A DNA stretch of 20,990 nucleotides from an uncultured Eubacteriales bacterium (lineage in GTDB: Bacteria; Bacillota; Clostridia; Oscillospirales; Acutalibacteraceae). The position numbers and the translations under genes were made by a program. The notes beneath the pieces were generated by a model, which saw only the letters and a list, made by a program, of their open reading frames with translations, searched no databases and was not told where the DNA came from. Every line of letters begins with the position of its first letter. Within the stretch, counting starts at the first letter, position 1. Location: assembly GCA_934725345.1 (NCBI GenBank), contig CAKVBG010000015.1:1-20990 (forward strand), written 5' to 3'. Below, one piece after another: positions 1 to 6,078 of the stretch.

Positions 1-1
1 T

Positions 2-77
2 TGGCTCCCCCTGTTGGACTCGAACCAACGACCCTGCGGTTAACAGCCGCATGCTCTACCGACTGAGCTAAGGAGGA
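2..77 (-). tRNA. tRNA-Asn (anticodon GTT)
   Basis: Read on the minus strand this is a 76-nt cloverleaf. The 7-bp acceptor stem (TCCTCCT with AGGGGGA, one T-G pair) is complete. The anticodon stem TGCGG/CCGCA closes the loop CTGTTAA, which carries anticodon GTT, so it reads Asn codons AAC and AAU. The TTCGAGT T-loop is standard and the 3' CCA is encoded in the DNA. It has its own promoter upstream (141-168) and is separated from the transporter gene by a terminator. Confidence 0.97.
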
Positions 78-140
78 TTATATTATTAGTATGAACAAGT
101 TTTTGAATTTTATTCATAAAACTTAAATCCATCTGCAGAT

Positions 141-168
141 ATTATATCATGTGTAGAGATGATGTCAA
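141..168 (-). promoter_or_regulatory. Consensus promoter for tRNA-Asn
   Basis: On the minus strand TTGACA (168-163) and TATAAT (146-141) are separated by 16 bp. Both hexamers match the sigma-70/SigA consensus exactly. The predicted start near 134 leaves a leader of about 57 nt before the tRNA. No other gene lies between it and the tRNA. Confidence 0.85.
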
Positions 169-227
169 TAGGAATTTCAAAAAATTGCTCAAAAAAAATT
201 CCATTCTTAGAGCAGAAAAATCGTTAA

Positions 228-272
228 ATTGAACAAAACAAATGGAACTGCTCTCGAATTAACAGTCCCATT
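228..272 (-). terminator. Intrinsic terminator of the nucleotide transporter gene
   Basis: A 10-bp stem (241-250 with 263-272) with a 12-nt loop is followed on the minus strand by the T-rich run TTTGTTTTGTTC. The only imperfect pair is G-U in minus-strand RNA but A-C in plus-strand RNA, which supports minus-strand use. It lies just after the stop codon of the transporter gene. Confidence 0.8.
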
Positions 273-293
273 TATATCTAAATTTATGATACC

Positions 294-1640
294 TTAGCAA
301 ACGATTGTGTCGTTATCAACAGCTTTTTTGCAAGTGTTACCGAGGTACAAGGCGATAAAGAACCAAGCTACAACAAACACAAATCCCATACCACTGGTCA
401 ACATACGATGAGTTGCTGCTCCTAGAGGTTTGTAAAGCATATTGATACCTGCTCCACCGGATTTCGAGAATCTCGAACCAAACGTCTCGATCCAAGCTTG
501 AGCTTTAGATTTAGCATCACGGCTTGTTGGAATGTAAAGCTGCTTAAGTGCTGGACCATTAAGTGCATAGTTTATAGCTTTTGAAGCAATCATCAAGCAG
601 AAGAAGAAAGTTAAGCTATGAATGCTCAAAAATCCTAAAATTGCTAATCCAAACATTGCAGGAACTGAAGCAAGTGCAATTGCAATACCTAAACGCTTTG
701 TAATGTTGCTTACTCCTAAAAGCAAGAAAATAAAAGACACGATATTTACGCATGAACCATATACTGCAAGGTAACGAGAAAGCTCTGTTCCTGAGTAAAC
801 TTCAGCTGCTGAAATTTTGAAGTTGAAGTCAAATACAGTAACAATGAATTCAAAGAAGAAATTAACTGCAAACATTCCGAGAAGATATTTGTGAGTGAAA
901 AGTAATTTAAGACCTTCCATAAATCCAGTTTTTTCTTTTTTGGACTTTTTATCTGCATCTTGCTCAACAACAGGTTCAAGTAAATCAGCGGGTGTTTTTT
1001 TGAGAAGATTTGATACAAGAGGTGCTACTAAAAATGTTAACAAAGCTACTACAGTCATGGAAATCGCGTCTGATTTAACACCTAAGTTTACAGGTAAAGT
1101 AATAAACAAGTATGGAGCAGCTATTCCTCCGATTTGAGCAAATAGATAAATTAGAGGGAAGCCGCGTTTTGCAGACTCAGATTTCGTGATATCAGTTGCA
1201 AAAGACCAGAAAAGTGCAATAACAATAGAACCGAAACTTTCTACGAGGAAATACCAGAAATATCCCAATGCTACTGTGAGCATGCTAGGAGCAATGTGGC
1301 CGCTTTGGAAAGCCCAAATGAATATTGCGTACGCTATCGTAACTAAACCATAAAATAGCGGGGGCAAAAGAGAAAGCAATTTAGATTTTGAAACAAAATC
1401 TAGGAGCTTTGTATAAAGAGCAACAAAGATAACCATCAGCACAACAGAAACTGTTTTAGCATAAGGCTGATAAACCGCTCCTACTAATTGATTAAAAAGA
1501 GAGTCTTTAAGAGGTCTCATTGCCCAATAAATTCCAACTACTAGCATAAGGATTGTACCCATGCGAAGGAATTTCCTAAATTCCCTTTCTTCAAATTCGC
1601 CAAAGTTGAACTTGCAAAGGGACATCAAAAGTTTAACCAT
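294..1640 (-). CDS. ATP/ADP translocase-family (NTT/TLC) nucleotide transporter
   Basis: A 448-aa, very hydrophobic protein with roughly 11-12 predicted membrane spans, resembling the non-mitochondrial ATP/ADP antiporters of Rickettsia, Chlamydia and plastids (TLC family). Visible family hallmarks are an early MRPLKDSLF segment after the first span and a late KAINYALNGPALKQLYIPTS...SKAQAW...GSRFSKSGGA stretch, matching the 'K..l..P..e..YIP......K.Ka.....gSr.gKsgGa' pattern. In known members the protein exchanges host ATP for ADP or imports nucleotides; substrate and direction cannot be read here. At 448 aa it is somewhat shorter than the usual ~500. The ATG at 1640 is chosen because GGAGG (1652-1648) sits 7 nt upstream; an in-frame TTG at 1673 would place that Shine-Dalgarno inside the gene. 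It is monocistronic, with its own promoter and terminator. Confidence 0.9.
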   Translation of the reverse strand: MVKLLMSLCKFNFGEFEEREFRKFLRMGTILMLVVGIYWAMRPLKDSLFNQLVGAVYQPYAKTVSVVLMVIFVALYTKLLDFVSKSKLLSLLPPLFYGLVTIAYAIFIWAFQSGHIAPSMLTVALGYFWYFLVESFGSIVIALFWSFATDITKSESAKRGFPLIYLFAQIGGIAAPYLFITLPVNLGVKSDAISMTVVALLTFLVAPLVSNLLKKTPADLLEPVVEQDADKKSKKEKTGFMEGLKLLFTHKYLLGMFAVNFFFEFIVTVFDFNFKISAAEVYSGTELSRYLAVYGSCVNIVSFIFLLLGVSNITKRLGIAIALASVPAMFGLAILGFLSIHSLTFFFCLMIASKAINYALNGPALKQLYIPTSRDAKSKAQAWIETFGSRFSKSGGAGINMLYKPLGAATHRMLTSGMGFVFVVAWFFIALYLGNTCKKAVDNDTIVC

Positions 1641-1714
1641 TAAACTACCTCCATAAATATTTAGTTTCTTCAAGAACGCTTGGAAACGTTCAAAACCTAT
1701 GTAAATACAGCCTA

Positions 1715-1742
1715 ATTATATTACATTTTAAAAAATTTGCAA
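1715..1742 (-). promoter_or_regulatory. Promoter of the nucleotide transporter gene
   Basis: On the minus strand TTGCAA (1742-1737) and a perfect TATAAT (1720-1715) are 16 bp apart. Transcription would start near 1708, giving a ~68-nt leader to the ATG at 1640. Confidence 0.7.
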
Positions 1743-1923
1743 GTTTTTATATGCCTGATTTTCACATTGCATAATAAGTTCAGAAATTTATATAAAAATT
1801 TCGATTTTTAAAAAAATTTTTGATACTCTTAGATAAGAATTATTTTTCTACTCTATTGATAATTCCCCTCCACAGGACAACTTTTCTACTATTTCCTCCA
1901 ATTAGTGAAAGGGGATATCTATT

Positions 1924-2202
1924 ATGAACAACAAATTTTCAGAAATTATTAGTCTTTCAATTTTGATTGAAAGCATTATTACCTACTTCAAAGAATTTTT
2001 TGTTGATGGAAATTTTTCCTTTAGTATGTTGCTGAGCATGATATTAGGAATCACTATTGCCATTGCTTACGAAATAGATTTACCAAAGTCGTTGGGAATA
2101 AATTCTAAATTACTTTTTATTGGTAACATACTCACAGGAATTATAATCTCAAGAGGAAGTAATTACATCTACGATATTTTAAAAACACTTTCAACTTTAT
2201 AG
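1924..2202 (+). CDS. Small holin-like membrane protein
   Basis: A 92-aa protein with two to three hydrophobic segments (about residues 5-22, 32-52 and 62-78) and an acidic turn (YEIDLP) between the second and third. The ending ...NILTGIIISRGSNYIYDILK resembles small membrane proteins seen in clostridial prophages beside lysis genes, from memory of the family; no catalytic motif exists. The ATG at 1924 follows AAGGGG (1909-1914) at 9 nt. It stands alone between the divergent transporter gene and tRNA-Leu, far from the phage head genes of this window. It could be a stray holin or an unrelated membrane peptide. The ORF is convincing, the function is not. Confidence 0.6.
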   Translation: MNNKFSEIISLSILIESIITYFKEFFVDGNFSFSMLLSMILGITIAIAYEIDLPKSLGINSKLLFIGNILTGIIISRGSNYIYDILKTLSTL

Positions 2203-2356
2203 TAGCAAAAAGCAGTTCGTCATATAACCACAAACCCGCACTCGATACAAAACCTTTGAGAGGATGTATAGCCCCGAGAAAAATATATCAGATGACTTAG
2301 TTGTTAAACAAAATAATAACATGATTTGTTCTAAATAACAAATTCTGTATCGATAC

Positions 2357-2384
2357 TTGACAAACTGATTTAAGTCATTATAAT
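2357..2384 (+). promoter_or_regulatory. Consensus promoter for tRNA-Leu
   Basis: TTGACA (2357-2362) and TATAAT (2379-2384) with a 16-bp spacer, both exact consensus. The start predicted near 2391 lies just before the tRNA. Confidence 0.88.
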
Positions 2385-2403
2385 ATGTAGCGTGAGTATT
2401 TTT

Positions 2404-2488
2404 GCGGTCATGCTGGAATAGGCAGACAGGCATGTTTGAGGGGCATGTGTCGAGAGACGTGCGGGTTCAAGTCCCGCTGACCGCACCA
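2404..2488 (+). tRNA. tRNA-Leu (anticodon GAG)
   Basis: An 85-nt class II tRNA. The acceptor GCGGTCA/TGACCGC is perfect. The anticodon stem CATGT/GCATG closes the loop TTGAGGG, giving anticodon GAG, which reads Leu CUC/CUU. A long variable arm (around TGTCGAGAGACGT) and the T arm GCGGG-TTCAAGT-CCCGC follow, and CCA is encoded at 2486-2488. The long variable arm and the anticodon both support Leu. Confidence 0.96.
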
Positions 2489-2507
2489 ACTAGTACTTAA
2501 TAATATT

Positions 2508-2545
2508 TCTCGGAGGCGTTGAAGTCTACGGGGATTTTTTATTTT
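2508..2545 (+). terminator. Probable terminator of tRNA-Leu
   Basis: An imperfect stem (TCTCGGAGG from 2508 with TCTACGGGGA ending 2534, with a bulge and a mismatch) is followed by TTTTTTATTTT. The position 20 nt after the tRNA and the T-run support termination, but the stem is not clean. Confidence 0.55.
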
Positions 2546-2710
2546 GGTATAATTTTTATCTATTGAGAGTAGATATTTAGCTTTTTGAGTAGCTAAAAAT
2601 CATGGCAAAAACAACCTAGAAATTTTATATTCAATAGCTTACCAACTAATTTTATATAAAGTAGAGAGTAGCGTTTTTTCACATATGTAAGCCTTAACTC
2701 GGTTATTAAT
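2546..2710. other. Gene-free region with two abutting hairpins
   Basis: I see no coding signal between the tRNA-Leu terminator and the terminator of the toxin operon. It contains a TATAAT-like box (2548-2553) without a good -35, then two perfect inverted repeats placed end to end: TATCTA/TAGATA (2557-2575) and TTTAGCT/AGCTAAA (2576-2597), each with a TTGAG-containing loop. Neither is a terminator. Confidence 0.5.
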
Positions 2711-2751
2711 CTTTAAAACACAAAAACCACTAACTTTAAGCTAATGGTTTT
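2711..2751 (-). terminator. Intrinsic terminator of the toxin/immunity operon
   Basis: A 10-bp stem (2742-2751 with 2723-2732; AAAACCATTA with TAGTGGTTTT) has a 9-nt loop and is followed on the minus strand by TTTGTGTTTT. It lies about 20 bp beyond the last stop codon of the operon. Confidence 0.85.
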
Positions 2752-2769
2752 GTCAGATTATTTGAAAAC

Positions 2770-3219
2770 CTACTTATGACGTTTCCCTTTGATATGACCA
2801 TGGCGCGAATTTTGTTTACCCTCATATAAAAATTCTACGGACAAATCTTTTCCATTTTCACGCCATCTAGGGATAATTACTTCTTCAAAAAGATATTTAA
2901 TATAGCTTATGTGTTGAGGATCTTTATAGAAAAATTCAATTTTTACTGACTGTATATTTGACCGTTCACTTAAATTTCTCATTTCATCAACAAAATCGTC
3001 TACATCCCCAGGTTGTCCATAAGGAGAATTCAATTTTATTCTGAAATTATCAGCTATGTGATTAATAGCTGTCATAATACATGGTCCTACTCTAGTGCTC
3101 AGCTCCACGGTCGCAGCAGAAATATTTGTATTTACATACATAGTGGAAAATAAAGAGATAGCTAGAACCTTAATTATAAATTTTGAACACTTTTTAAACA
3201 TTATAGTATTTAGCACCAT
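2770..3219 (-). CDS. Putative barstar-like immunity protein with N-terminal signal/anchor
   Basis: Up to 149 aa. A basic N-terminus and hydrophobic stretch (about residues 14-29) ending in an ISAA site look like a signal peptide or anchor. The rest follows the barstar order: short strand, helix, a PYG turn, an acidic helix, a strand (SVKIEF), then a long helix and a final strand (DLSVEFL). Setting PYGQPGDVDDFVDEM against barstar's EYYGENLDALWDCL puts D74 and D78 on the two aspartates that contact barnase (D35, D39), with a two-residue insertion. The gene lies 4 bp after the barnase-like toxin gene, the usual immunity position. The tail is basic (RHGHIKGKRHK). An exported barstar would be odd, and the homology is remote and unproven. 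The ATG at 3219 has a poor ribosome site, so expression is probably coupled; ATG 3201 is an alternative start. Confidence 0.5.
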   Translation of the reverse strand: MVLNTIMFKKCSKFIIKVLAISLFSTMYVNTNISAATVELSTRVGPCIMTAINHIADNFRIKLNSPYGQPGDVDDFVDEMRNLSERSNIQSVKIEFFYKDPQHISYIKYLFEEVIIPRWRENGKDLSVEFLYEGKQNSRHGHIKGKRHK

Positions 3220-3223
3220 CCTA

Positions 3224-4429
3224 TTATTTTGCTTTTATTTTTACGGGACATTCATATTTTGCATCACCCTTAGTGATAAGTTGAGCGGTTTGATAGTGAT
3301 CGCTTGTGTAATATACTACTCCACCCTTTCCTCGAAGGAATCTCTCCGCATCCCTTTTGCCCGTACTAGAAGATTTGGTCAATGTAGCATCCCATTCTTT
3401 ATAAGGTTTGCCTGCCTTCGGAAGAACTACACCTAATTTACCATTTTCGCCATTTTCATAAGTTGTATCTCCAAAAGTTTTATTTTTCTTTATAATTTCC
3501 TCTATCTTTCCTACAAATTCATCTTTTTGTCCTTTCATTTTATCTCGGTTGAATTTTATGTTGTTTTCAACTTTTCGAGACTTAATTCTTTTGGGTTGTT
3601 GGGATTCACTTTTAACTTTGATAAATTTTTGCCTTTTACGACCAGCTTCCTCCACATTTTCCTTCGCACCACATAATTCTTTTAAATCTTTATAGTGGTC
3701 CCGGAGAATCTGTGCCACCTTTAAGGCATTGTCTAGAGCCTCCTTTAAATCTCTTTTGAATTTTCTCAACGACCCTCTAGACTCTAACCTTAAATTTTGA
3801 TTAGCCTTAGATAATAACCCCCTATCTTGGTAACAAAGTACATCCATATCCGAATCTTTGTGTTTTTCCCATTCCGCATACTCAGGTTCAAGTAGAAAAC
3901 AACCATTTTCACTTTTTAATTTATTCTTTATTTTCTTCAGATAATCTAACTCTGTTTGAAGTTCTCCATCAAGAAAATTTTTAGCGGCCTCCTGAGAATT
4001 AAAATGTTTCTCTTCCTTAATTCTAAATATCACATCCAAAAGTCTATCAACATCACAGGAATTATTTCCAATTACATTTCTATAGAAGTCCTTTAATTTT
4101 TTATCCAATACCTTCTGTTCGTCATCCACGTCTCTTTTCAGTTTATCTTCATATTCATTAACGTCAAAAATTTCTCCTGCGCAGCGTCCAATCAACTCTT
4201 TAAACTCATCACTACTAAGAAAAACGTCTTTATTCCAATTAAACTTATCATATAAATTAAACATTTCTCTGATATTACCTTGGAGTACACCAGATGTTGA
4301 ATCCCTCATACTTTCCGTTTGATTTATACTATAATTTTCTTCCTTAGAAGCTAATGAAGCTTTCTCTATGTCAGGAAAGTTTGCAACCACCTTTTGGGGC
4401 TGTAATTTTATACTCTTTTTTCCACCCAT
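3224..4429 (-). CDS. Barnase/RNase Sa-type ribonuclease toxin with long N-terminal region
   Basis: 401 aa. Residues about 319-388 match the microbial ribonuclease (barnase/RNase Sa/T1) family: an LPKAGKPYKEWDA strand, RDAER, and a closing YYTSDHYQTAQLI. The catalytic set is present: E345 (barnase E73), R359 and R363 (R83, R87, same spacing of four) and H378 (H102, same spacing of 15 from the second Arg). The expected activity is guanine-preferring single-strand RNA cleavage. Residues 1-300 are charged and helix-rich with no recognised domain, no signal peptide and no LXG motif, which suggests a delivery region as in polymorphic toxins. A very basic patch lies at 264-286. The ATG at 4429 is chosen: GGAGG is 8 nt upstream, whereas the GTG at 4438 would directly abut it. 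It is third in a four-gene operon, directly before the barstar-like gene. Confidence 0.8.
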   Translation of the reverse strand: MGGKKSIKLQPQKVVANFPDIEKASLASKEENYSINQTESMRDSTSGVLQGNIREMFNLYDKFNWNKDVFLSSDEFKELIGRCAGEIFDVNEYEDKLKRDVDDEQKVLDKKLKDFYRNVIGNNSCDVDRLLDVIFRIKEEKHFNSQEAAKNFLDGELQTELDYLKKIKNKLKSENGCFLLEPEYAEWEKHKDSDMDVLCYQDRGLLSKANQNLRLESRGSLRKFKRDLKEALDNALKVAQILRDHYKDLKELCGAKENVEEAGRKRQKFIKVKSESQQPKRIKSRKVENNIKFNRDKMKGQKDEFVGKIEEIIKKNKTFGDTTYENGENGKLGVVLPKAGKPYKEWDATLTKSSSTGKRDAERFLRGKGGVVYYTSDHYQTAQLITKGDAKYECPVKIKAK

Positions 4430-4455
4430 ATTTAACACCTCCTCACTTCAGACAT

Positions 4456-4863
4456 TTATTTAAGTGTTTTGAGTTTTTCTCCAATCAAAGTAATCAAAAC
4501 TTCACTAGTTGGATTTGCTGGCCACACTATTTCCACAAAATTACTAGTATTATTACTATCATAAATTTTTACTTTTTCACCGGTTCGGTAACCACTTATT
4601 TTATCTTGAGGTTTCATATTTGAAATGTTTATTGTATCTGATAAATCATCTTTTGCTTTCTTTGGAAGACTTTGCTCCATTTCTTTTCTTATTTCTTCAC
4701 GTCTGATTTTACTAAGCTCCATGTCATCTTTAGCAAATTTTTTAGTTTGAATCTGTGAAATATTATTTTCTTTAATTTTGCTTGAAGCTTGATTTGAAAT
4801 GATTTTAGGATTAGACTTGGCTACCTTTGCGAGATTGATCGCAAATTTTGGAATAGTTGGCAT
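4456..4863 (-). CDS. Unrecognised 135-aa basic protein of the toxin operon
   Basis: No family is recognised. Residues 1-80 are basic and low in hydrophobicity, with a charged helix (DDMELSKIRREEIRKEMEQ), probably partly disordered. Residues about 90-135 (YRTGEKVKIYDSNNTSNFVEIVWPAN...) look like a small strand-rich domain ending in a helix. The ATG at 4863 follows AAGGAG. It sits 16 bp after the 160-aa gene and about 26 bp before the toxin start on the same strand, so it is co-transcribed. An accessory or delivery factor for the toxin is a guess from position only. Confidence 0.7.
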   Translation of the reverse strand: MPTIPKFAINLAKVAKSNPKIISNQASSKIKENNISQIQTKKFAKDDMELSKIRREEIRKEMEQSLPKKAKDDLSDTINISNMKPQDKISGYRTGEKVKIYDSNNTSNFVEIVWPANPTSEVLITLIGEKLKTLK

Positions 4864-4879
4864 TTACCCATCAACTCCT

Positions 4880-5362
4880 TTACCTTTCTAATTTTGTTAA
4901 TTCTTCCACAACATTCAAAAGTTCTCTTTCAGGTTTCAGTTCTGGCTTTAAAGCTCTACCGAATTTTTCATCTGCAATGATACATGGCCATTGATATAGT
5001 TCCGGATCAGGATTATTATACACTTCCTTTTTTGTATCATTATCCGATAAAAAAAGTACATTCCATTTAGAATTAATTTTTAAATAAATAATGTTCAATC
5101 GTTCCTGATTTAAAATTTTTAATATCTTGTTCATCAAACTCTGCTGGTTCCCTACCCCAAGCAGATATACATCATTTTCTATATCGGGTTCTCCAAGCAT
5201 GGAATAAAGACTAAATTTTAAATTATATTTTTCTTTCTGTAAAGCTTCCTGCGCTTTACTTTGGTCTTGTTTATATACTATTGCTTGGCTTCCATCACGC
5301 AAATTCACATAAAAAAACTTTTGTTTTATTATTTTCAAGGAATCTTTTGTAAAATAAATCAC
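4880..5362 (-). CDS. Unrecognised 160-aa first gene of the toxin operon
   Basis: No family is recognised. It is a soluble mixed alpha/beta protein without signal peptide or membrane segment; strands such as FFYVNLRDGSQAIVY and NIIYLKINSKWNVLFLS alternate with helices, and it ends in a charged helix (ELLNVVEELTKLER). The GTG start at 5362 is supported by GAGGTGG just upstream; the overlapping ATG meets a stop at once. It is the promoter-proximal gene of the operon. An adaptor/chaperone or a second immunity protein is possible, but the sequence shows neither. Confidence 0.7.
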   Translation of the reverse strand: MIYFTKDSLKIIKQKFFYVNLRDGSQAIVYKQDQSKAQEALQKEKYNLKFSLYSMLGEPDIENDVYLLGVGNQQSLMNKILKILNQERLNIIYLKINSKWNVLFLSDNDTKKEVYNNPDPELYQWPCIIADEKFGRALKPELKPERELLNVVEELTKLER

Positions 5363-5422
5363 ATAACCACCTCATCTTTAGCCACATTCTCTATAAAGTT
5401 TATTGTTCGCAATACCCAAAGA

Positions 5423-5451
5423 ATTATACCATGGGAATTGTAAGACGTGAA
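5423..5451 (-). promoter_or_regulatory. Promoter of the toxin operon
   Basis: On the minus strand TTCACG (5451-5446) and a perfect TATAAT (5428-5423) are 17 bp apart. The start near 5416 gives a leader of about 55 nt to the GTG at 5362. Confidence 0.65.
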
Positions 5452-5591
5452 TAAGTAAAACACTGGAATATATAAACTATTGAGATACACAAAATTTGGA
5501 TGAAAGACTATTATTTTGAGGCTCCATTATCTTGATCACTAAAAAATTAGTATGCAGTAAGAATAAAAAATATTTATTTTTATAAAAACTA
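5452..5591. other. AT-rich spacer between two divergent promoters
   Basis: No coding signal is seen. The stretch separates the toxin-operon promoter from the promoter of the double-glycine protein. It contains a short perfect palindrome, ACTAA-AAAA-TTAGT (5538-5551), which could be an operator site, and runs of A/T. Confidence 0.4.
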
Positions 5592-5620
5592 TTGACAAAC
5601 AAATACAAAAACATTAAAAT
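5592..5620 (+). promoter_or_regulatory. Promoter of the double-glycine-leader gene
   Basis: TTGACA (5592-5597) and TAAAAT (5615-5620) with a 17-bp spacer. The predicted start near 5627 coincides with the first base of a perfect palindrome. Confidence 0.8.
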
Positions 5621-5626
5621 GTTCTC

Positions 5627-5644
5627 ATCGTAAGTTTTTACGAT
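5627..5644 (+). promoter_or_regulatory. Perfect inverted repeat at the transcription start
   Basis: ATCGTAAGTTTTTACGAT: two 7-bp arms around a 4-nt loop, placed exactly at the predicted +1. It could be an operator for a repressor or a protective 5' stem-loop on the mRNA. It is 26 bp before the ATG and does not cover the ribosome binding site. Confidence 0.5.
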
Positions 5645-5670
5645 AAAAATTTGTATTGGAGGTAAAATTT

Positions 5671-5991
5671 ATGGAAAATTCAAAAACACCTGAAATGGGA
5701 AAACAACCGGAGGTCGAAAAAAGAGACATAAGCGCTCTTGATCCTAATGATTTAGAAAGCGTTGCTGGTGGATATGTTTATCACGCTCGTCACTATGGAG
5801 ATTTCAAATACGAAGTTATCGATGATAAAAATGGTCAGGTACTAGGTAGATATAAAACCAGACATGACGCAAAATTGGCTGCTCAACAACTTGGACAAGA
5901 TACGGAATCTATCCATCGCTATAGTAAATTGAAAAAAATTCGTGAAGAAGCCAGAAATGGAGAACGCAACAATCTAAATCTATTTCGTTAA
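5671..5991 (+). CDS. Double-glycine-leader secreted peptide/protein
   Basis: 106 aa. Residues 23-34, LDPNDLESVAGG, fit the double-glycine leader pattern at every key place: L at -12, acid at -8, L at -7, V at -4 and GG at -2/-1. Such leaders are removed and the cargo exported by ABC transporters with a C39 peptidase domain (bacteriocins, pheromones). The predicted cargo is 72 aa, charged and basic, with a strand-strand-helix look (FKYEVIDDKNGQVLGRY then DAKLAAQQLG) and no cysteines or small-residue-rich core. It therefore looks unlike a classical bacteriocin and more like a small folded effector. The ATG at 5671 has GGAGG just upstream; an in-frame TTG at 5656 overlaps that site and is rejected. 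No transporter gene is in this window. Confidence 0.75.
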   Translation: MENSKTPEMGKQPEVEKRDISALDPNDLESVAGGYVYHARHYGDFKYEVIDDKNGQVLGRYKTRHDAKLAAQQLGQDTESIHRYSKLKKIREEARNGERNNLNLFR

Positions 5992-6035
5992 ATAGGATCC
6001 GATTACTATTCTGAAAATGTTTTCACAAACTAAGT

Positions 6036-6073
6036 AAAGCCCTCATTTCCATAAAACCGGAGATGAGGACTTT
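6036..6073. terminator. Bidirectional terminator between convergent genes
   Basis: A 15-position stem (6036-6050 with 6059-6073) with an 8-nt loop and one non-pair on either strand. T-rich sequence follows on both sides (TTTATCTATT on plus; TTTACTTAG on minus). It serves the double-glycine gene from the left and the rimP-ribF operon from the right. Confidence 0.75.
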
Positions 6074-6078
6074 ATCTA

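Noticed and set aside
746..1137. Open frames on either strand inside the nucleotide transporter gene
   Set aside because: They are shadows: no ribosome sites, unlikely compositions, and fully covered by a well-supported gene in another frame.
2197..2433. A 78-aa minus-strand frame running through the tRNA-Leu gene
   Set aside because: It overlaps a clear tRNA and its consensus promoter and has no ribosome binding site or family resemblance.
3095..3436. A 113-aa plus-strand frame antisense to the toxin/immunity junction
   Set aside because: It is antisense to two well-supported genes and has no promoter or ribosome site.
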